A stretch of DNA of 64,000 bases from Corticium candelabrum (Eukaryota; Porifera; Homoscleromorpha; Homosclerophorida; Plakinidae). Location of the stretch: the NCBI RefSeq assembly GCF_963422355.1, contig NC_085085.1, forward strand, positions 6,587,733 through 6,651,732, given 5' to 3'. This document shows, one piece after another, positions 1-11,287 of the stretch; positions within the stretch are counted from its first letter, which is position 1; each line of letters opens with the position of its first letter. The notes under the pieces are model-generated. The model had not been told where the DNA came from and did not search any database. It worked only from the letters and a program-made list of their open reading frames with translations. A program made the translations under genes and the position numbers.

Positions 1-1673
1 TTGCCATTGTTTTATGTATGGGTGTACATAATAAAGCTATATATTGTGGGATGGATGGGTAAATCTGTGTGCACATGTGTTGCTTTCATGACATGTTGAG
101 TAACATGCTAATTCCCATATTAATTAAGTAATTTATGTTTTGTAAATCTTTTGTGAGTCACATTCCAAGTTTTCTAATGACGAATTGTGGGCTTGTTATT
201 GGGACACTAAAACAATGTACCCAGTATAATACAATGAAGAAACTTTACAATGGGAACTTAATTGGCATCAAACTATACACACAACATAATTTATTATGTT
301 AATACTGGTTTCATTGTTTGCTATAGCTACAGTTGATAAATATTATATTGCTGAAGGTTGCTTTTATGCAGAGGCATTGAGCTTGTGACTGCACTCGAAC
401 ACTAGAGATTGTTTACTTTGGAACTCAATTAACAGCTGTAGAAATTCTTTGCTATTTCCAATTTTATTCACCCTATTTTATCTAAGGGTATGGTGCTAGA
501 GGTACTGATGTAACACAATGTTAATTGGCAGTATATTGTTATCGTTATATTCTAATAGAAATTTTTGTACATGTATACAATGCAGTACACTAACCCAATT
601 GGCTTTTGAGCATGGCAATGGCAAGCATGATGTTTTGTCTACACGTACTACGCATTATGTTATGCTGTATGGCAGTATCCTTTTTCTGATGTCAAAGAAG
701 AGAATCTTAATTTAATAATGATGGTTATGAGCTTGCTATGTAAAAGATGAAACAAGTATGTGTAAATGAACTCTGTTTTACAAGCCTAATACTATATTGT
801 CATACTTTTAAATTGCTAGTTTTCAAGCTCATATTTGGTACTTAATGTCTTTTAGTCTTGCTACATCTTTGTTGTTGTATATCAGAACTGTTCTCTATTT
901 AAACAGTTGCAAAATTGCTTTAATTAATCTTACAAAATTGGTTTAATTGTCAGATTAGGATAAACCTATTTCATCAATTCAGTAAAAGATTGCAATTTCA
1001 TTATAACAGGAAATCAACCTTTGTTGCATGACCAGTAATTGTTGTTAATGTTTTATTACCGTCTGTAATCCAAACAAACAGTGCATCACAAATATCTAAT
1101 TTTAGTGTATTTCATACAAATTTTAAATTGTGTGGAATCGACTATTTAATTGACGGTTTTGGTGACCATCTCCTTGTCAGACTAATTTACGGTCAAAACG
1201 TCATGACATTTTCAGAGACATTATCTTCAATGCTTTATTGATAGATGACAAAGGCACTTCGATTCAAAGGAGCAGAGATTCTTGTCAGACACCTGTGATC
1301 ACCATGGAGACGTCTTCCACCCTAAGTTTTTGACTGGTCGTCTTGCTTACTTTTGATATAACTGTACACAATTCATTCCAACCTAAATTTGTGTCAAGTT
1401 CAGCGACTGTTGCAGGTGCCGCCGGTTTGGCAGGAGAGATTGACAAAGACACCAAATATGATGACTTCTGCCAGCCTGGAAACTTTGAGAATCATTGCTA
1501 CCAAAACAATTACTTCAAACAACATTTCATAATTTTCACAGGCCTACAATAACCTTATGCAGCAGCTGTCAGTTAGCTTGTGGAAGTTTAATGCTAGACT
1601 GATAGAAAGTAGACTACTTTTACATTCAAATGACTGTTTTGGGGATTTGCCTGTTATGTCTGTTTCTTCCTTG

Positions 1674-1732
<59 letters not shown>

Positions 1733-2465
1733 TACATATATAATTTACATAGCAAGAAAATCCAACAAGTCATTGTTTGCATCTAGAAGACAAGTTTGTA
1801 ACATTCTATCATTGTACTTCCAAGAGTGACAGAGAGTTGTTCTGTTAGATTCCTGACAGCCATGGAAAAAGGGATGGTGTTTGCTGTAATTACTTTAGAA
1901 GCAATGATTTTCAGTGTCACAAGACTTGAAAATACGGATCATTGTTTTGACTAATATATATTGGTTAACTTAAGACAGTTGTTCAATGTCATTTCTGTCA
2001 GTCTGACAGTTTTGTCTTTTGCATCTGTACCAATGGAGTAATAGCAGAATTACTTTTTATAGGTTTGACAGAATTGATGCCTGTACATGTCAGGAGCAAA
2101 AAAAGGAAAACCTTGTCATTGAAAGAATCCAGCTGCAGGGGAAGAGACCAGCGCATAAAGGTTGTGCAAGAATTGACATGTAATGACTTTGTTGAGGACA
2201 CATGCACAGAAAATTACTCTCACTTATAAGAGCCAAGCCAAAGCATTTTGCAGAGGAGAGTAATATTAGAGACACATGATAATGACACTTACGAGAATTA
2301 GATAATATTTTAGATATAACTAATTATTAATTAATTAATAGCTGTTTTATTTGTAATAGCTGCACTACGTATAGTAAAAAACCACGTTACCATTGTGTTT
2401 TAGCCAGCCTATGTTCATTCACTGTGCTTACAGGACCGCGTTCAATCTACTGATCAATTAGATAT
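1..2465. other. No gene recognised
   Basis: AT-rich sequence with short open frames only and no recognisable protein. A (TA)n microsatellite lies at about 1674-1727. A plus-strand open stretch at about 2010-2229 ends in a stop and is not similar to anything I know; it could be a terminal exon of an upstream gene, but I cannot support that. Confidence 0.6.
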
Positions 2466-2600
2466 GTGATTATAGGACTGCGTCTGACCTTCTCTTGAAT
2501 CATATAGGGTGTGATTATAAGACTGCCTCTAACCTTCTCCTAAATCATATAGGGTGTGATTATAGGATCTGTTTCATGCATATACCTCATGGGTGTGATT
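2466..2600 (+). repeat. 45-bp tandem repeat, about 2.5 copies
   Basis: Units start at 2466, 2511 and 2556. Each begins GTGATTATA and the first two end ATCATATAGGGT. The first two are full length and differ by a few substitutions; the third decays after about 15 bases but keeps a GGGT-GTGAT junction near 2590. Confidence 0.8.
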
Positions 2601-3234
2601 TCTAAGAACCCAAGAATCCAATCAGAAATCCCGTGTTTAGTTTTGCAATAATGCACGCACACCCAATGATGCTAGGATAGTTGGAGAGGGAATGGCCGAA
2701 AGGTGCACGGATTCTCTGCGTAGCAGCAGTTGAACTGATACAGGGTGGACTTTGCACAGTTCTAGCTGTTGGGTCAGTGCAATTCCTCGAACAAGAGCGA
2801 ATAGTTTCGTATATACGTATAGATGTGTACACGTATGACTCTCGTCGTTGTAGCTGCTTCGAGTGAGGCGCTAGCCTGGCTGACAAAGCAAGTCAAAAAA
2901 AAAAAGAAATCGTGTTTTTTACTTGCCAATCTAGGGCTTCTGAGACGCTTATTGTCCGCGTTAGTAGTCTGGCTACCATTCGGACCGTTTACAGTCGCTC
3001 GTTGGGTGGCTCTGAGATTTTTTACTGAGTTAGTTCTCGGAAATCTGGAAAGCACGTGGTTGGATACTTTTGTATGGGCGGCCATTTTAAATTCGTCGCA
3101 TCCGTATCTGTAACTAGACGTGGCCAGCGGGTTCATTTTGAAACGTTGAAATGAATAAGTGCAACAGCCGTTCAATGCTGTAATTAATGCGCGTGCACCC
3201 AATGTGATGGTAAGAAAGTCGAATGGCCCAAAAG
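2601..3234. other. Repeat-derived spacer, no gene
   Basis: More GC-rich than the flanks. A 142-codon minus-strand open frame (2774-3202) has no family signature, and its phenylalanine run is just an A-tract. The stretch at about 2690-2716 (GGCCGAAAGGTGCACGGATT core) recurs split around the inserted element at 3226/4061 and, inverted and imperfect, at 8452-8478. This suggests an older dispersed repeat into which later elements inserted. Confidence 0.5.
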
Positions 3235-3464
3235 TAGCCTCGAACTTCCAGACCAGAGAGCGCGCGAACTCTAGTCTGGACCAAGTCGATACTAAAATGA
3301 TTTCGGAAATATTCTAAGCCAATCAGCTCCTACAACCCAAATCTTGGTTGTAAATTCTGATTGGCTTAGCAATAATTGGTTATGCTAGGTGCACTAACGC
3401 TGATTACGAGCGTGTGAAATCCTTGTGGCGCCTAAGTGCAAGCACGCGTCATACACATGTCTAA

Positions 3465-3620
3465 AAACGCGTTCCGGGTGACATACTGGCGTCTGCGACA
3501 CTGGGAATTGCGTCACTGCATCCTGAACAGCGAACAACGGTGGAGTACCTTCTGAATGGACGAGATGTATTCGCTACATTTCCGACTGGTTTTGGAAAGT
3601 CTACTATCATCCAATGCTGA
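3465..3620 (+). pseudogene. RecQ-family helicase fragment inside the MULE-like element
   Basis: The frame is open from 3465 to a stop at 3618-3620. From 3504 it reads as the start of a superfamily 2 RecQ-type helicase: a Q-motif-like LHPEQR, then about 13 residues, then GRDVFATFPTGFGKSTIIQ, a Walker A (motif I) with the bulky TGFGKS form common in RecQ-like proteins. It stops right after motif I, where a direct repeat begins. There is no start codon or downstream helicase motif, so this is a relic, either of a helicase once encoded by the autonomous element or of a captured host exon. Direct repeats of about 45 bp (about 3400-3446 and 3616-3660) flank it. Copy 2 has one such repeat and no helicase segment. 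Confidence 0.75.
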
Positions 3621-3702
3621 TTGCGCGCGTGTGAAATCCTCGTGGGCGGCTAAGTGCACGCCAGAGCCGTGATGAAGACTCTGGTGCACGCACACATCTT
3701 AC

Positions 3703-3880
3703 TTTTAGTTTCAGCTTCAGTTCTTCGATATTTTCAAGCTTGCGGTGACAGGACATGCACAGCAGCGTCGCTAGACCATCACCTTTGACAACTGGTCGAG
3801 CGGTTAGACTAGCTAGCGGTCTGCCGAAGAGTCGTGGTTTTATGGTGCACCAAAATATCGCCGCAAACACTGCAGACGTC
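3703..3880 (-). pseudogene. Zinc-finger-like exon fragment inside the MULE-like element
   Basis: On the minus strand one frame starts DVCSVCGDIL (C-x2-C). A second frame further on reads LCMSCHRKLENIEELKLKLK (another C-x2-C followed by a basic helix), followed at once by a GTAAG splice-donor-like sequence. The two parts are in different frames, so at least one frameshift has occurred. Both parts also occur in copy 2 (about 20690-20910), where the donor reads CTAAG. The layout suggests an N-terminal zinc-binding exon of a transposon gene that ran convergent to the RecQ segment. The family is not identified. Confidence 0.4.
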
Positions 3881-4364
3881 TCTACTTTGTTCGTAAGATC
3901 TCATGGCATTTACAAATGATATGTTGATCTAGGTAAAGCGATCTTACGCTGTTAGACTACCATTTAGCATCGCTTTTGATAAATACTTCCGAAATCATTC
4001 TAGTATTGACTTGGTCCAGACTAGAGTTCGCGCGCTCTCTGGTCTGGAAGTTCGAGGCTAGGCCCAAAGGTGCACGGATTCTCGTATTCTCTAGACTACA
4101 TTGTATCAGGATGCCGCTGCGTGATGTACACTGCACACTGTGGTAGTCCGCTACTGGCTGTGCCCGCGTAACGTAGTATTAATATCAACCCCCTTACATC
4201 TCCCCTTGATTAAAAAAACTAAAAAACTGTCCTGTTTATGGCTTGGCAATCTCCTTCCGTCAATCACTGGCAACTCTTATCTAGGAGTCATTAACTACAA
4301 CCTGTACTGTTTTAGCTAGAGTTATCTATCTAGGTGGTGTAATCGTCCAAATACTTGGGGGGCT

Positions 4365-5332
4365 TCACCATTCGACCGCTCCGCGTGGTATGACAGACGA
4401 CTGGCCGGCTGATTGTTTCCTTGTAGCTGTGGATTCTGCATTGCGTTGTTCTGAGATTTGAGTCTGGAGAGGGTGTTGTTCCTTAGTGACTTCGTGGGAT
4501 CGCCTCAGATGTGGACGATTGCGAACGTATGTTCCACCTGTATCTCCATCCGCTTTGACCTGATACGATCTTATGCCCACCTTCTTTTGGACGGTGTCTT
4601 TCTGCCATGTGGACGATGAGGGGCGTGGTTGGATACGGACAATGTCTCCAGGCTGCAGAGGAAGAAGGTCTGTGGCGCCCTGCCCTCGTTGTAATAACGG
4701 GCTTGCTGAGCTTTGTGATGTGCTCGCTGGGCCGATTCGTCCGGACATTCTCGGAGGACAAGTAGAGATTCCGACATAGGCAACAGAGTTTTAGCGCGTC
4801 GGTTCATGAGACGTTGTGCCGGACTGGTCGCGAACCCTTGGCTGGGAGTATTTCGGAACTCGAGGAAAGCAAGCCACGGATCGCCCCCTGACTGCCTGGC
4901 TTTCGCCATCAGACGCTTAGTAGTTTTTACTGCATTCTCCACCTTTTCGTTCGATTGTGGGTAGCCCGGGCTCGAAGTAACATGATCAAAGCCCCAGTTC
5001 TGGCTGAAACGACTAAACTCTCCTGAAACAAACTGGGGCCCATTGTCCGATATTACTGTATCCGGTATGCCATGCCGTGCAAAATGCGGTTTCGGTTTCT
5101 GGATGATGCTTTGAGAAGGGAGGCTGTCCAACCTGTCTACTTCTCAAAAATTGCTTATGTAGTCAACTGTGACCATATAGTCACACCTGTCAACGACGAA
5201 GAGATCGACGGCTACTTTCGCCCATGGTCGAGATGGGACGGTATGCGGGATGAGAGTCAGTTTCGGCTGAGCTTGATCTACTTCACGACATGTAGCACAT
5301 CGCTGAATGAACGTCTTTACGTGGTCATTCAT
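4365..5332 (-). pseudogene. Ty3/gypsy integrase remnant
   Basis: Three overlapping frames cover the integrase. 5144-5332 holds the end of the zinc-binding domain (C-x2-C in RCATCREVD) and the first catalytic aspartate (VAVDLF). 4571-5131 holds DNGPQF with the second aspartate and SNEKVEN with the glutamate. 4365-4748 holds the small C-terminal domain (LQPGDIVRI, RNRPHLRR). The first histidines of the zinc domain lie at the end of the preceding frame (HSSHIGINGSLR, about 5360). Frame changes near 5131-5144 and 4650-4750 and a stop near 5350 show it is broken. Confidence 0.85.
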
Positions 5333-5359
5333 TCCGGGCCAGTAGTACAGCTCGCGTGC

Positions 5360-7284
5360 TCATCGTAGGCTACCATTAATGCCTATGTGAGAAGAATGAA
5401 GCGCGGTCATAATTTTCTGACGAATCGCACCAGGGACTATAATTCGCTCTCCGCGAAATAATACGCCGTTTTGTACTCCGATCTCGTCGCGCCAAGGAAA
5501 ATAAGGTGCCACTGTCCGCGGTATCTGCGTCTTACTTTGTGGCCATCCTCGCGTAACGAGCTGCTTGACCTCCTGCAGACATTCATCTTGTTCTGTAGCC
5601 ACCTGAATTTCTCCGCGTCTGGCTTCGGAGATTGGTAGATGCTGGGAGAGGTTTACAAATTCAAGCTCCCGCTCGAAAACTGACTGCAACAGATTGATGG
5701 ATTCACACCCGTTTGTGGAGGGGATACGATTGCTTTGACCCTGTAGATATGCTCGCGACAACGTATCTGCTACGAACATCTCTTTACCCCGCTTGTACGT
5801 GACCGTTAGGTCATAACCCTGTAACTGTACGAGCATCCGCTGAAGGCGCTTCGGCGCAGAATGGATCGGCTTTTGTACAATCACTTCCAAGGGTTTGTGG
5901 TCACTCTCAATCGTCACATGGCGGCCATACGCGTAGTGGTGGAATTTTGTGACTCCGAATACGATGGCCAGCAGTTCTTTCTCTATTCGCGCATAATAGC
6001 GTGTTTCGGTGTCTGTTAGCGCGCGCGAAACATAGGCAACCGGTTGTCCTTGTTGCATAAGAGAAGCACCCAGACCCTTCTCTGACGCGTCGCACTGGAG
6101 GGTGACATCCATCTGCGGGTCAAAGTACCTAAGCACGAGTGCTGTGGTTATGGCCGCTTTAGTCTGCTGTATATCGTGATGATGATGGGATGCCCAACAA
6201 AACTCCACATCCTTCTTGGTCAATTGGCGAAGCTCGTCGCAGACGCTAGACAGATTGGGTAAAAAACGCGCTAAATAATTGACCGTGCCAATTAAACGCT
6301 GCACTCCAGCCACATCAGTGGGGTTCTCCATTTTCAGTATAGCTTTCAATTTGTCCGGATCAGCCTTCAACCCGTTGGGAGAAAGGATATGACCCATGTA
6401 TTTGACCTCAGGAAGTCGTAACTTGATTTTGTTTCGATTGAGCCTGATGCCGCGCACTCGACATCGATCCAAAAAAAATTGGCCAATTTCTTTTCATGAT
6501 CCTGGCACGCTGTCTCGTGGGTATCGCCTTCACCCACTATCAGCACGTCTTCCGCAATCGTGTATATTCCTGGTAGGTCATCGATGGCTCATTGGAGGCG
6601 GCGTTGGAAGAGTTCTGGTGCTGGGCTGATGCCGAAGGGCATTCTTTTCCATCGAAACCTACCAAACGGCGTTCCAAAGGTCGTGAGAAGACTTGATTCA
6701 TGATCTAATGCGATATGCCAAAACCCATTCTGTAAGTCACATACGGTATACACCTTAGCCTTGAAGAGCTGGGGTATCAGATCCTCTATCGTTGACATAG
6801 AATAATGGCTACGTTTGAGTGCCCTGTTGAGGGGCTTAGGATCCAGGCAGATGCGCAGGGTCCCGTTGGGCTTGCGCACCATGACTAGACTGGATATGCA
6901 GTCTGTAGGTCCTTCAACCGGCTCTAGCACTCCCAAACTCGCCAGGCGCTTCAGTTCCGCTTCCAGATGTTGCCTAAGTGCAATGGAAACCTTTCGCGTG
7001 GGTATTTGCACCGGAGTTACTGAGTCCTCAATGTCGAGATGAAGTGGTTCCCCCAGACATCCCAAAGAGCCATCAAACACGTCTTTATACACCTGTAGGA
7101 GATCAGGTATTTGAACGGGCTTTTCACTAACGTTCTGACCAGACATGTGAGTATTTGTACTGTCAACGTTGTCCTGACACCGAGCTTGAAAGGTTGCCGC
7201 CATAATATTCTCGTGCTGTATCCTCACCAGATCCATCTGTTGTATCGACCTAGCTCCCAAAAGTGATGTGGAGGCATCGTCCAC
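5360..7284 (-). pseudogene. Ty3/gypsy reverse transcriptase and RNase H remnant
   Basis: 6589-7284 holds the fingers and palm of the reverse transcriptase, including the first catalytic aspartate (VCDLQNGFWHI) and RWKRMPFGISPAPELFQ. A TGA lies in frame at about 6586-6588, and the YxDD region that follows (about 6540-6560) has glutamate where the first aspartate of the pair is expected. A further frame change near 6472 leads to 5360-6472: the thumb, then RNase H (TLQCDASEKGLGA, RYYARIEKELLAIVFG, IESDHKPLE, VADTLSRA). Stop, frameshift and active-site change together mean no activity. Confidence 0.88.
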
Positions 7285-7499
7285 AACAACAAAGTTGGCT
7301 TTGTATTTCTACCTGTTTTTGGGTTGTTCATATTGACTAAACACTTGCCCAATGGTCTTAGTTGACTCCTGTTGTAGAGGCACAGCATTTGGTTTGTCTT
7401 CTCAAGGACCACTGTGGGTACCAAATCTTGTCGTCGAATAACATTGCATGATGCACCCAAATCCAGTTGGAACCGCACTCGTTGGCCTTCCATTTCCAT
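7224..7499 (-). pseudogene. Retropepsin-like protease remnant of the gypsy element
   Basis: The sequence FQLDLGASCNVI matches the retropepsin active-site loop, where D-T/S-G is expected; here leucine replaces the threonine or serine. It overlaps the start of the reverse-transcriptase frame (7284) in a different frame, so a frameshift separates protease from polymerase. The position between the zinc knuckles and the polymerase supports the call. Confidence 0.65.
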
Positions 7500-7568
7500 G
7501 TATGCAAACAGCTGTTTTGGGAAACTGAGTGCTGCACTGCATTAATCTCTTCCGTTAGTGTTAGGTCA

Positions 7569-8347
7569 TTAGGTGTTCTGATTCCCATCACTCTCCTGCT
7601 CAGTCCAGTTGACTGTGGTCCTCTTCATGCTTCGACACACCCCAGCATAGTGATACTTCTTTCCGCATGCTTTGCATTCGTGGCCATAAGCTGGGCATTT
7701 TCCTTTCACATGTTGTTGCCCACAGTATCCACATGTTTTCTTGCTTGCCTTTGGTTTTGCTTGTGGCATTGATGTGCGCCTGACTGACTGGCGCATTGCG
7801 TGTACCTCTTCATGACCACCCATAACCTTCGATTGCTGTGCAGATCGCTCTGCTGCTCGACATATATCAATACAGAGGGACAGGCTCAAGTCCTTTCGTT
7901 CCAGCAAAGACTTGCATAAGGACTCCTTTGTGATTCCACAGACAATTTGGTCGCAGATCATATCCTCTGACATTGCCTGGAAATTGCAGGTCTTGACAAG
8001 AGTGCGAAGGGCTAGTAAGTACTGCTCAAAAGTCTCTCCTTGTCCTTGCGTCCTGGTTCTGAAACAAACCGCTCATACGTAACATTCACTGTGCCAATGA
8101 AATGTTTCTCCATTTTTGACAAGACCGCGGCCAGGCTGCGTCTGTCTGCCTCGTTATTGAAACTTAATGCGTTATACGCCTCCACACCAGCCTCCCCCAG
8201 GCACATGATGAACGTCGCTAGTTGGTATTCGTCAGATTGTTCGTATATTCGGGACACCGTGGCATAAGCATCCCACATTTGGCGCCAAGTACGCCAGTTG
8301 CGCGCTCCGTCGCCCTCGACGCATAAAGGCCTGGGCGCTGTCAACAC
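7569..8347 (-). pseudogene. Gag and zinc-knuckle remnant of the gypsy element
   Basis: 8012-8347 is a gag capsid fragment: it has the usual GDGARNWRTWRQMWDAY opening and the FIMCLGEAGVEAYN segment seen in gag of this gypsy group. 7569-7973, in another frame, ends with two C-x2-C-x4-H-x4-C knuckles (CGYCGQQHVKGKC and CKACGKKYHYAGVC) and a short acidic tail. The frame break lies at about 7975-8010. Confidence 0.8.
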
Positions 8348-9342
8348 TCCTAGCTAATTAATTAATTTTCTCTCTACGATATGTCGGTCAGCTTAGTTTA
8401 CTATTTGGCGTAGAGAAGTACATACACAACTGTAAATGATGTGTACTACGTAGAATCCTTGCACCTTTCGGCCATTCCACTTCCCGAATCTATCTGCTGG
8501 CCACTCGTCCATTCTTCAATACGACAAAATCAAAAGGCAACAGTGTTTCTGGTTTCTTTTTTTAGTTCTGCCTCAAACGCCCATGCACTGACAGACTCGC
8601 GCTCTTTTCTACCTGCAGCTATCACTGTTCCGCTCCCAGTCACCGAACCATACGATGCGGCGCGTGCGCATGCACAAATCAAGCCGCGATCACCGGGACC
8701 TCACGCAGGGTATGACCGTGCCTTGCTTGTGGTTCTAGGCCTCCCTTTGCTTTCGGTGGTCCGACCGCGCGATGTTGTATCACGTGATGTTCTCTCCGAA
8801 AAGCAATAACGTGAGAGTCGTTTGGCTTTCGCTACCGTCCAGCTCAGAGTGTCTGATTAGGAAGTTCTGTAACTGTTTACGTGTATCCGTTTATACGTGT
8901 CGCAGACCCGGATACGTCACACCTACCATAGCATGTGCACGGATTCTTCTACTAGAAGTCATGATGAAAGCTGGATAGTAATTACGGGAAACGTACAACA
9001 GAACAGCACAAGTAAAAGAATAATAATCGCCGTTAATTAACAAGATGAAAGAAGACGGAAATTATGCCTAGTAATTAATTAATGGATATTGTATTGTATT
9101 ATATCCTAGAAATGAGGTCATGTGCAGAGCATGTGAAGGTACATCTGCATTTCACGTCGATGGAAGCTGTTCTGGTAATTCTAGATCTGGTGATGTTGCA
9201 GTATGATTTGTCAATTACTAATCGACTCTGTGAACTTCCTAACTTTTCTGTGTAATCTCGTTCTCACTTGGTGTGGGTGTAAGTCTATTGTATTGAACTA
9301 ACAATAGGCTACTGCACATTCTAGCTCTTTGTTCTCTACAAG
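8348..9342. other. No gene; flank of the gypsy element
   Basis: Includes a relatively GC-rich part (8500-8950) with open plus-strand frames that match no family I know. An inverted, imperfect copy of the dispersed GGCCGAAAGGTGCA motif lies at 8452-8478. A 5' LTR would be expected here, but I could not confirm it by comparison with the left side. Confidence 0.5.
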
Positions 9343-9696
9343 ATGCCAGCACATTTTGTTGTGGAAATTCTGCTGTTATTTTCATGGCTTCAAGTCATCT
9401 TTTCTGTTGAGGTAACATTCAAAACGTTCTAGCAAATAGTTTGTTTGAAAGTGCAGTCAATAATCCAGTATAATTGCTGCTAAATCTTTTGGTTGGATAT
9501 TTTAGAAATCATTGCCAGTCTTTTGTGATCCAGCTGTTCCTACTGATCCTATAGAGGTCTTCCTAGTCCTGTGGGTCAGACAGGCATACCTGGGGTACTT
9601 GGAACACGAGGTTTGCCAGGCTTACAAGGTTTTCCAGGAACAGTGGGTAACACCGGAGATCCAGTGAGTTTATATCGTATTTCCTTGAATAGTAAC

Positions 9697-10183
9697 CGGT
9701 TGCTATTTTTCAAACTGATCACAACCACAGGTTACTATCTAAGCAGGGTTACTAGTTGAGCATGGGTTACTATTTTTTCAATGTCTGCTATCATGGTTCA
9801 AGTTGAAGTAAAGAGCTATGCAAGTGTTAGACGAACACATGTACTCTTGACGCATGCAACACTGTCAAGTTACTGTAATCCCTATTTCTAGATACCGGTA
9901 GTTTACACAGTGTCCTCGTCATAAAAAACTATAATGTCCTCATTGTTGTGATCATTGCTTTATCTTCTTCTGGCTGTGTCTCTTGTGCTGGACTTGCGTG
10001 TGTTCCCTCAGTGTTTTGTGTTACCTTTTGGTAAAAAATCTGTCTACCCTCATAGCATGGACCGTTTTGCATCCAAGGAATGGGTCACTAATCAAGCATG
10101 GGTTACTATTTTTAGACTGATCAGATCCACAGGTTACTATTCCAGCAGGGCTACTAATCGAACACGGGTTAGGGTTACTATTT
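9697..10183 (+). repeat. Direct repeat pair of about 85 bp (9697-9781 and 10099-10183)
   Basis: Both copies share GGTTACTATTTTT, CTGATCA, CCACAGGTTACTAT and AGCAGGG(T/C)TACTA in the same order, with diverged bases between. They lie in introns of the collagen-like gene and look like two copies of a short dispersed repeat. Confidence 0.65.
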
Positions 10184-11287
10184 GAGGTAATACAGTATAA
10201 ATTAATAAAGTCTGTAAAGTACTCTAAACCTCCTTATCTGGACATATTGGGAGCCAACCTTGCCATAAGTGGGATGTGTCCATATCTCGGAGGAACTGTT
10301 TGTTTTGATACCGTGTGTTTCCCAGTTTTTAAGGTTGTAAAAAGCAACCTGTTGTCTAATTTTCTTTGGTCTTCACATATGTCGCTAATCATTGACTTGG
10401 CAACTCCAAATTGGTCCACAACAAATCTCAGTGAATATTCTTTTCATTTTTTTAAAATTTGAACTTTTTTTCTAGAGTTAGCACGAAACAGTTTCATTTC
10501 TGAGAACCTGAAGACATTGATATCATTAGATTAGGTGTTTGGTAGCGGGAAGTGTCTGGATATGAAAGGTTTAAATAAAGGATGTTTGTGTGCAAATTCT
10601 GTCATTTCAATGTGGAACAACAGAATTATTGCTGTAGAAAGATTTATCAAATGTATGATGGTAACAAGGTCTTCTTGGTCACGTTGGCCTACCACGAAAA
10701 AAGGGGTCAATTGGATTGCCAAGTGAGGTGAGATGACAATTCTATAAATTTTTAACTTATAGTGTATTCAGACAAACTCACATATAAAACATTAACTATT
10801 ATTGTGTTAGGGTGTGTTTGGAGTGAAGGCAAGGCTGGACCAAACGAGAAAAAGGCAGCATTGGATTGCAAGGTCTTGTTGGATTAGATGGCCAACGAGG
10901 TGACAGAGGACAAAAAGGTGAAAAAGGAGTAACAGGAGAAGTTGGTCATGTAAGAAGACATGATGTTGATTGCATACTTGTTGACTTCATGATTAAGAAA
11001 TGGCTACTTGATTACTTTCAACTCACGGATGTTTTCTGTTTGCTTTGCTGCAACCTGGTAGGAGCTGTCTAGTGACCAATCAAATTTTCTGCAAAACAAC
11101 TGAATGTGTGTACTCTACAGCATTAGTAAGCTTAAGCATTTCTACACAATTTTTCATGTAACTCCACCATGTGTTCAAGCACATGAATATACGAGCGTGA
11201 GGAGAGGACTGGGTATGATGTATTTATACTGGGTATGATATTTCTAGCACCCAAGCTTCGTCTGCACCGATCAGTGTCCAGTATTCA

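Larger units (their letters stand above)
3235..4060. mobile_element. MULE-like non-autonomous DNA transposon, copy 1
   Basis: An 826-bp element with terminal inverted repeats of about 78 bp that start TAGCCTCGAACTTCCAGACC and differ at only a few positions. Flanks are 3226-3234 (GCCCAAAAG) and 4061-4069 (GGCCCAAAG), a 9-bp target duplication with one slipped base; the uninterrupted target type is visible at about 2692. Each terminal repeat holds its own small hairpin (CCAGACCAGAG paired with CTCTAGTCTGG). Long inverted ends plus a 9-bp duplication are typical of the Mutator/MULE superfamily, but no transposase is present, so the class is inferred. The inside carries a RecQ-like fragment and a zinc-finger-exon-like fragment. 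A second copy lies inverted at 20508-21189. Confidence 0.85.
4198..8347 (-). mobile_element. Degenerate Ty3/gypsy LTR retrotransposon (internal region)
   Basis: Read on the minus strand, the order is gag, zinc knuckles, protease, reverse transcriptase, RNase H, integrase, the usual Ty3/gypsy order. A purine-rich run (minus strand AAGGGGAGATGTAAGGGGG, about 4190-4210) downstream of integrase looks like a polypurine tract, with TGT following as a possible 3' LTR start. I could not match a pair of LTRs by eye: the left flank is cut by the MULE-like element, and the right flank (8348-9000) shows no clear copy of the left one. Several frameshifts and stops make it inactive. It belongs with the chromovirus-free invertebrate gypsy elements annotated as K02A2.6-like. 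Confidence 0.9.

Noticed and set aside
2774-3202. 142-codon minus-strand open frame
   Set aside because: No family similarity, a Phe run caused by an A-tract, and a repeat-derived context. An overlapping plus-strand frame is equally long and equally uninformative.
8441-8978. Plus-strand open frames beside the gypsy element, considered as a gene or a 5' LTR
   Set aside because: No protein similarity, and no convincing match with the left flank of the element.
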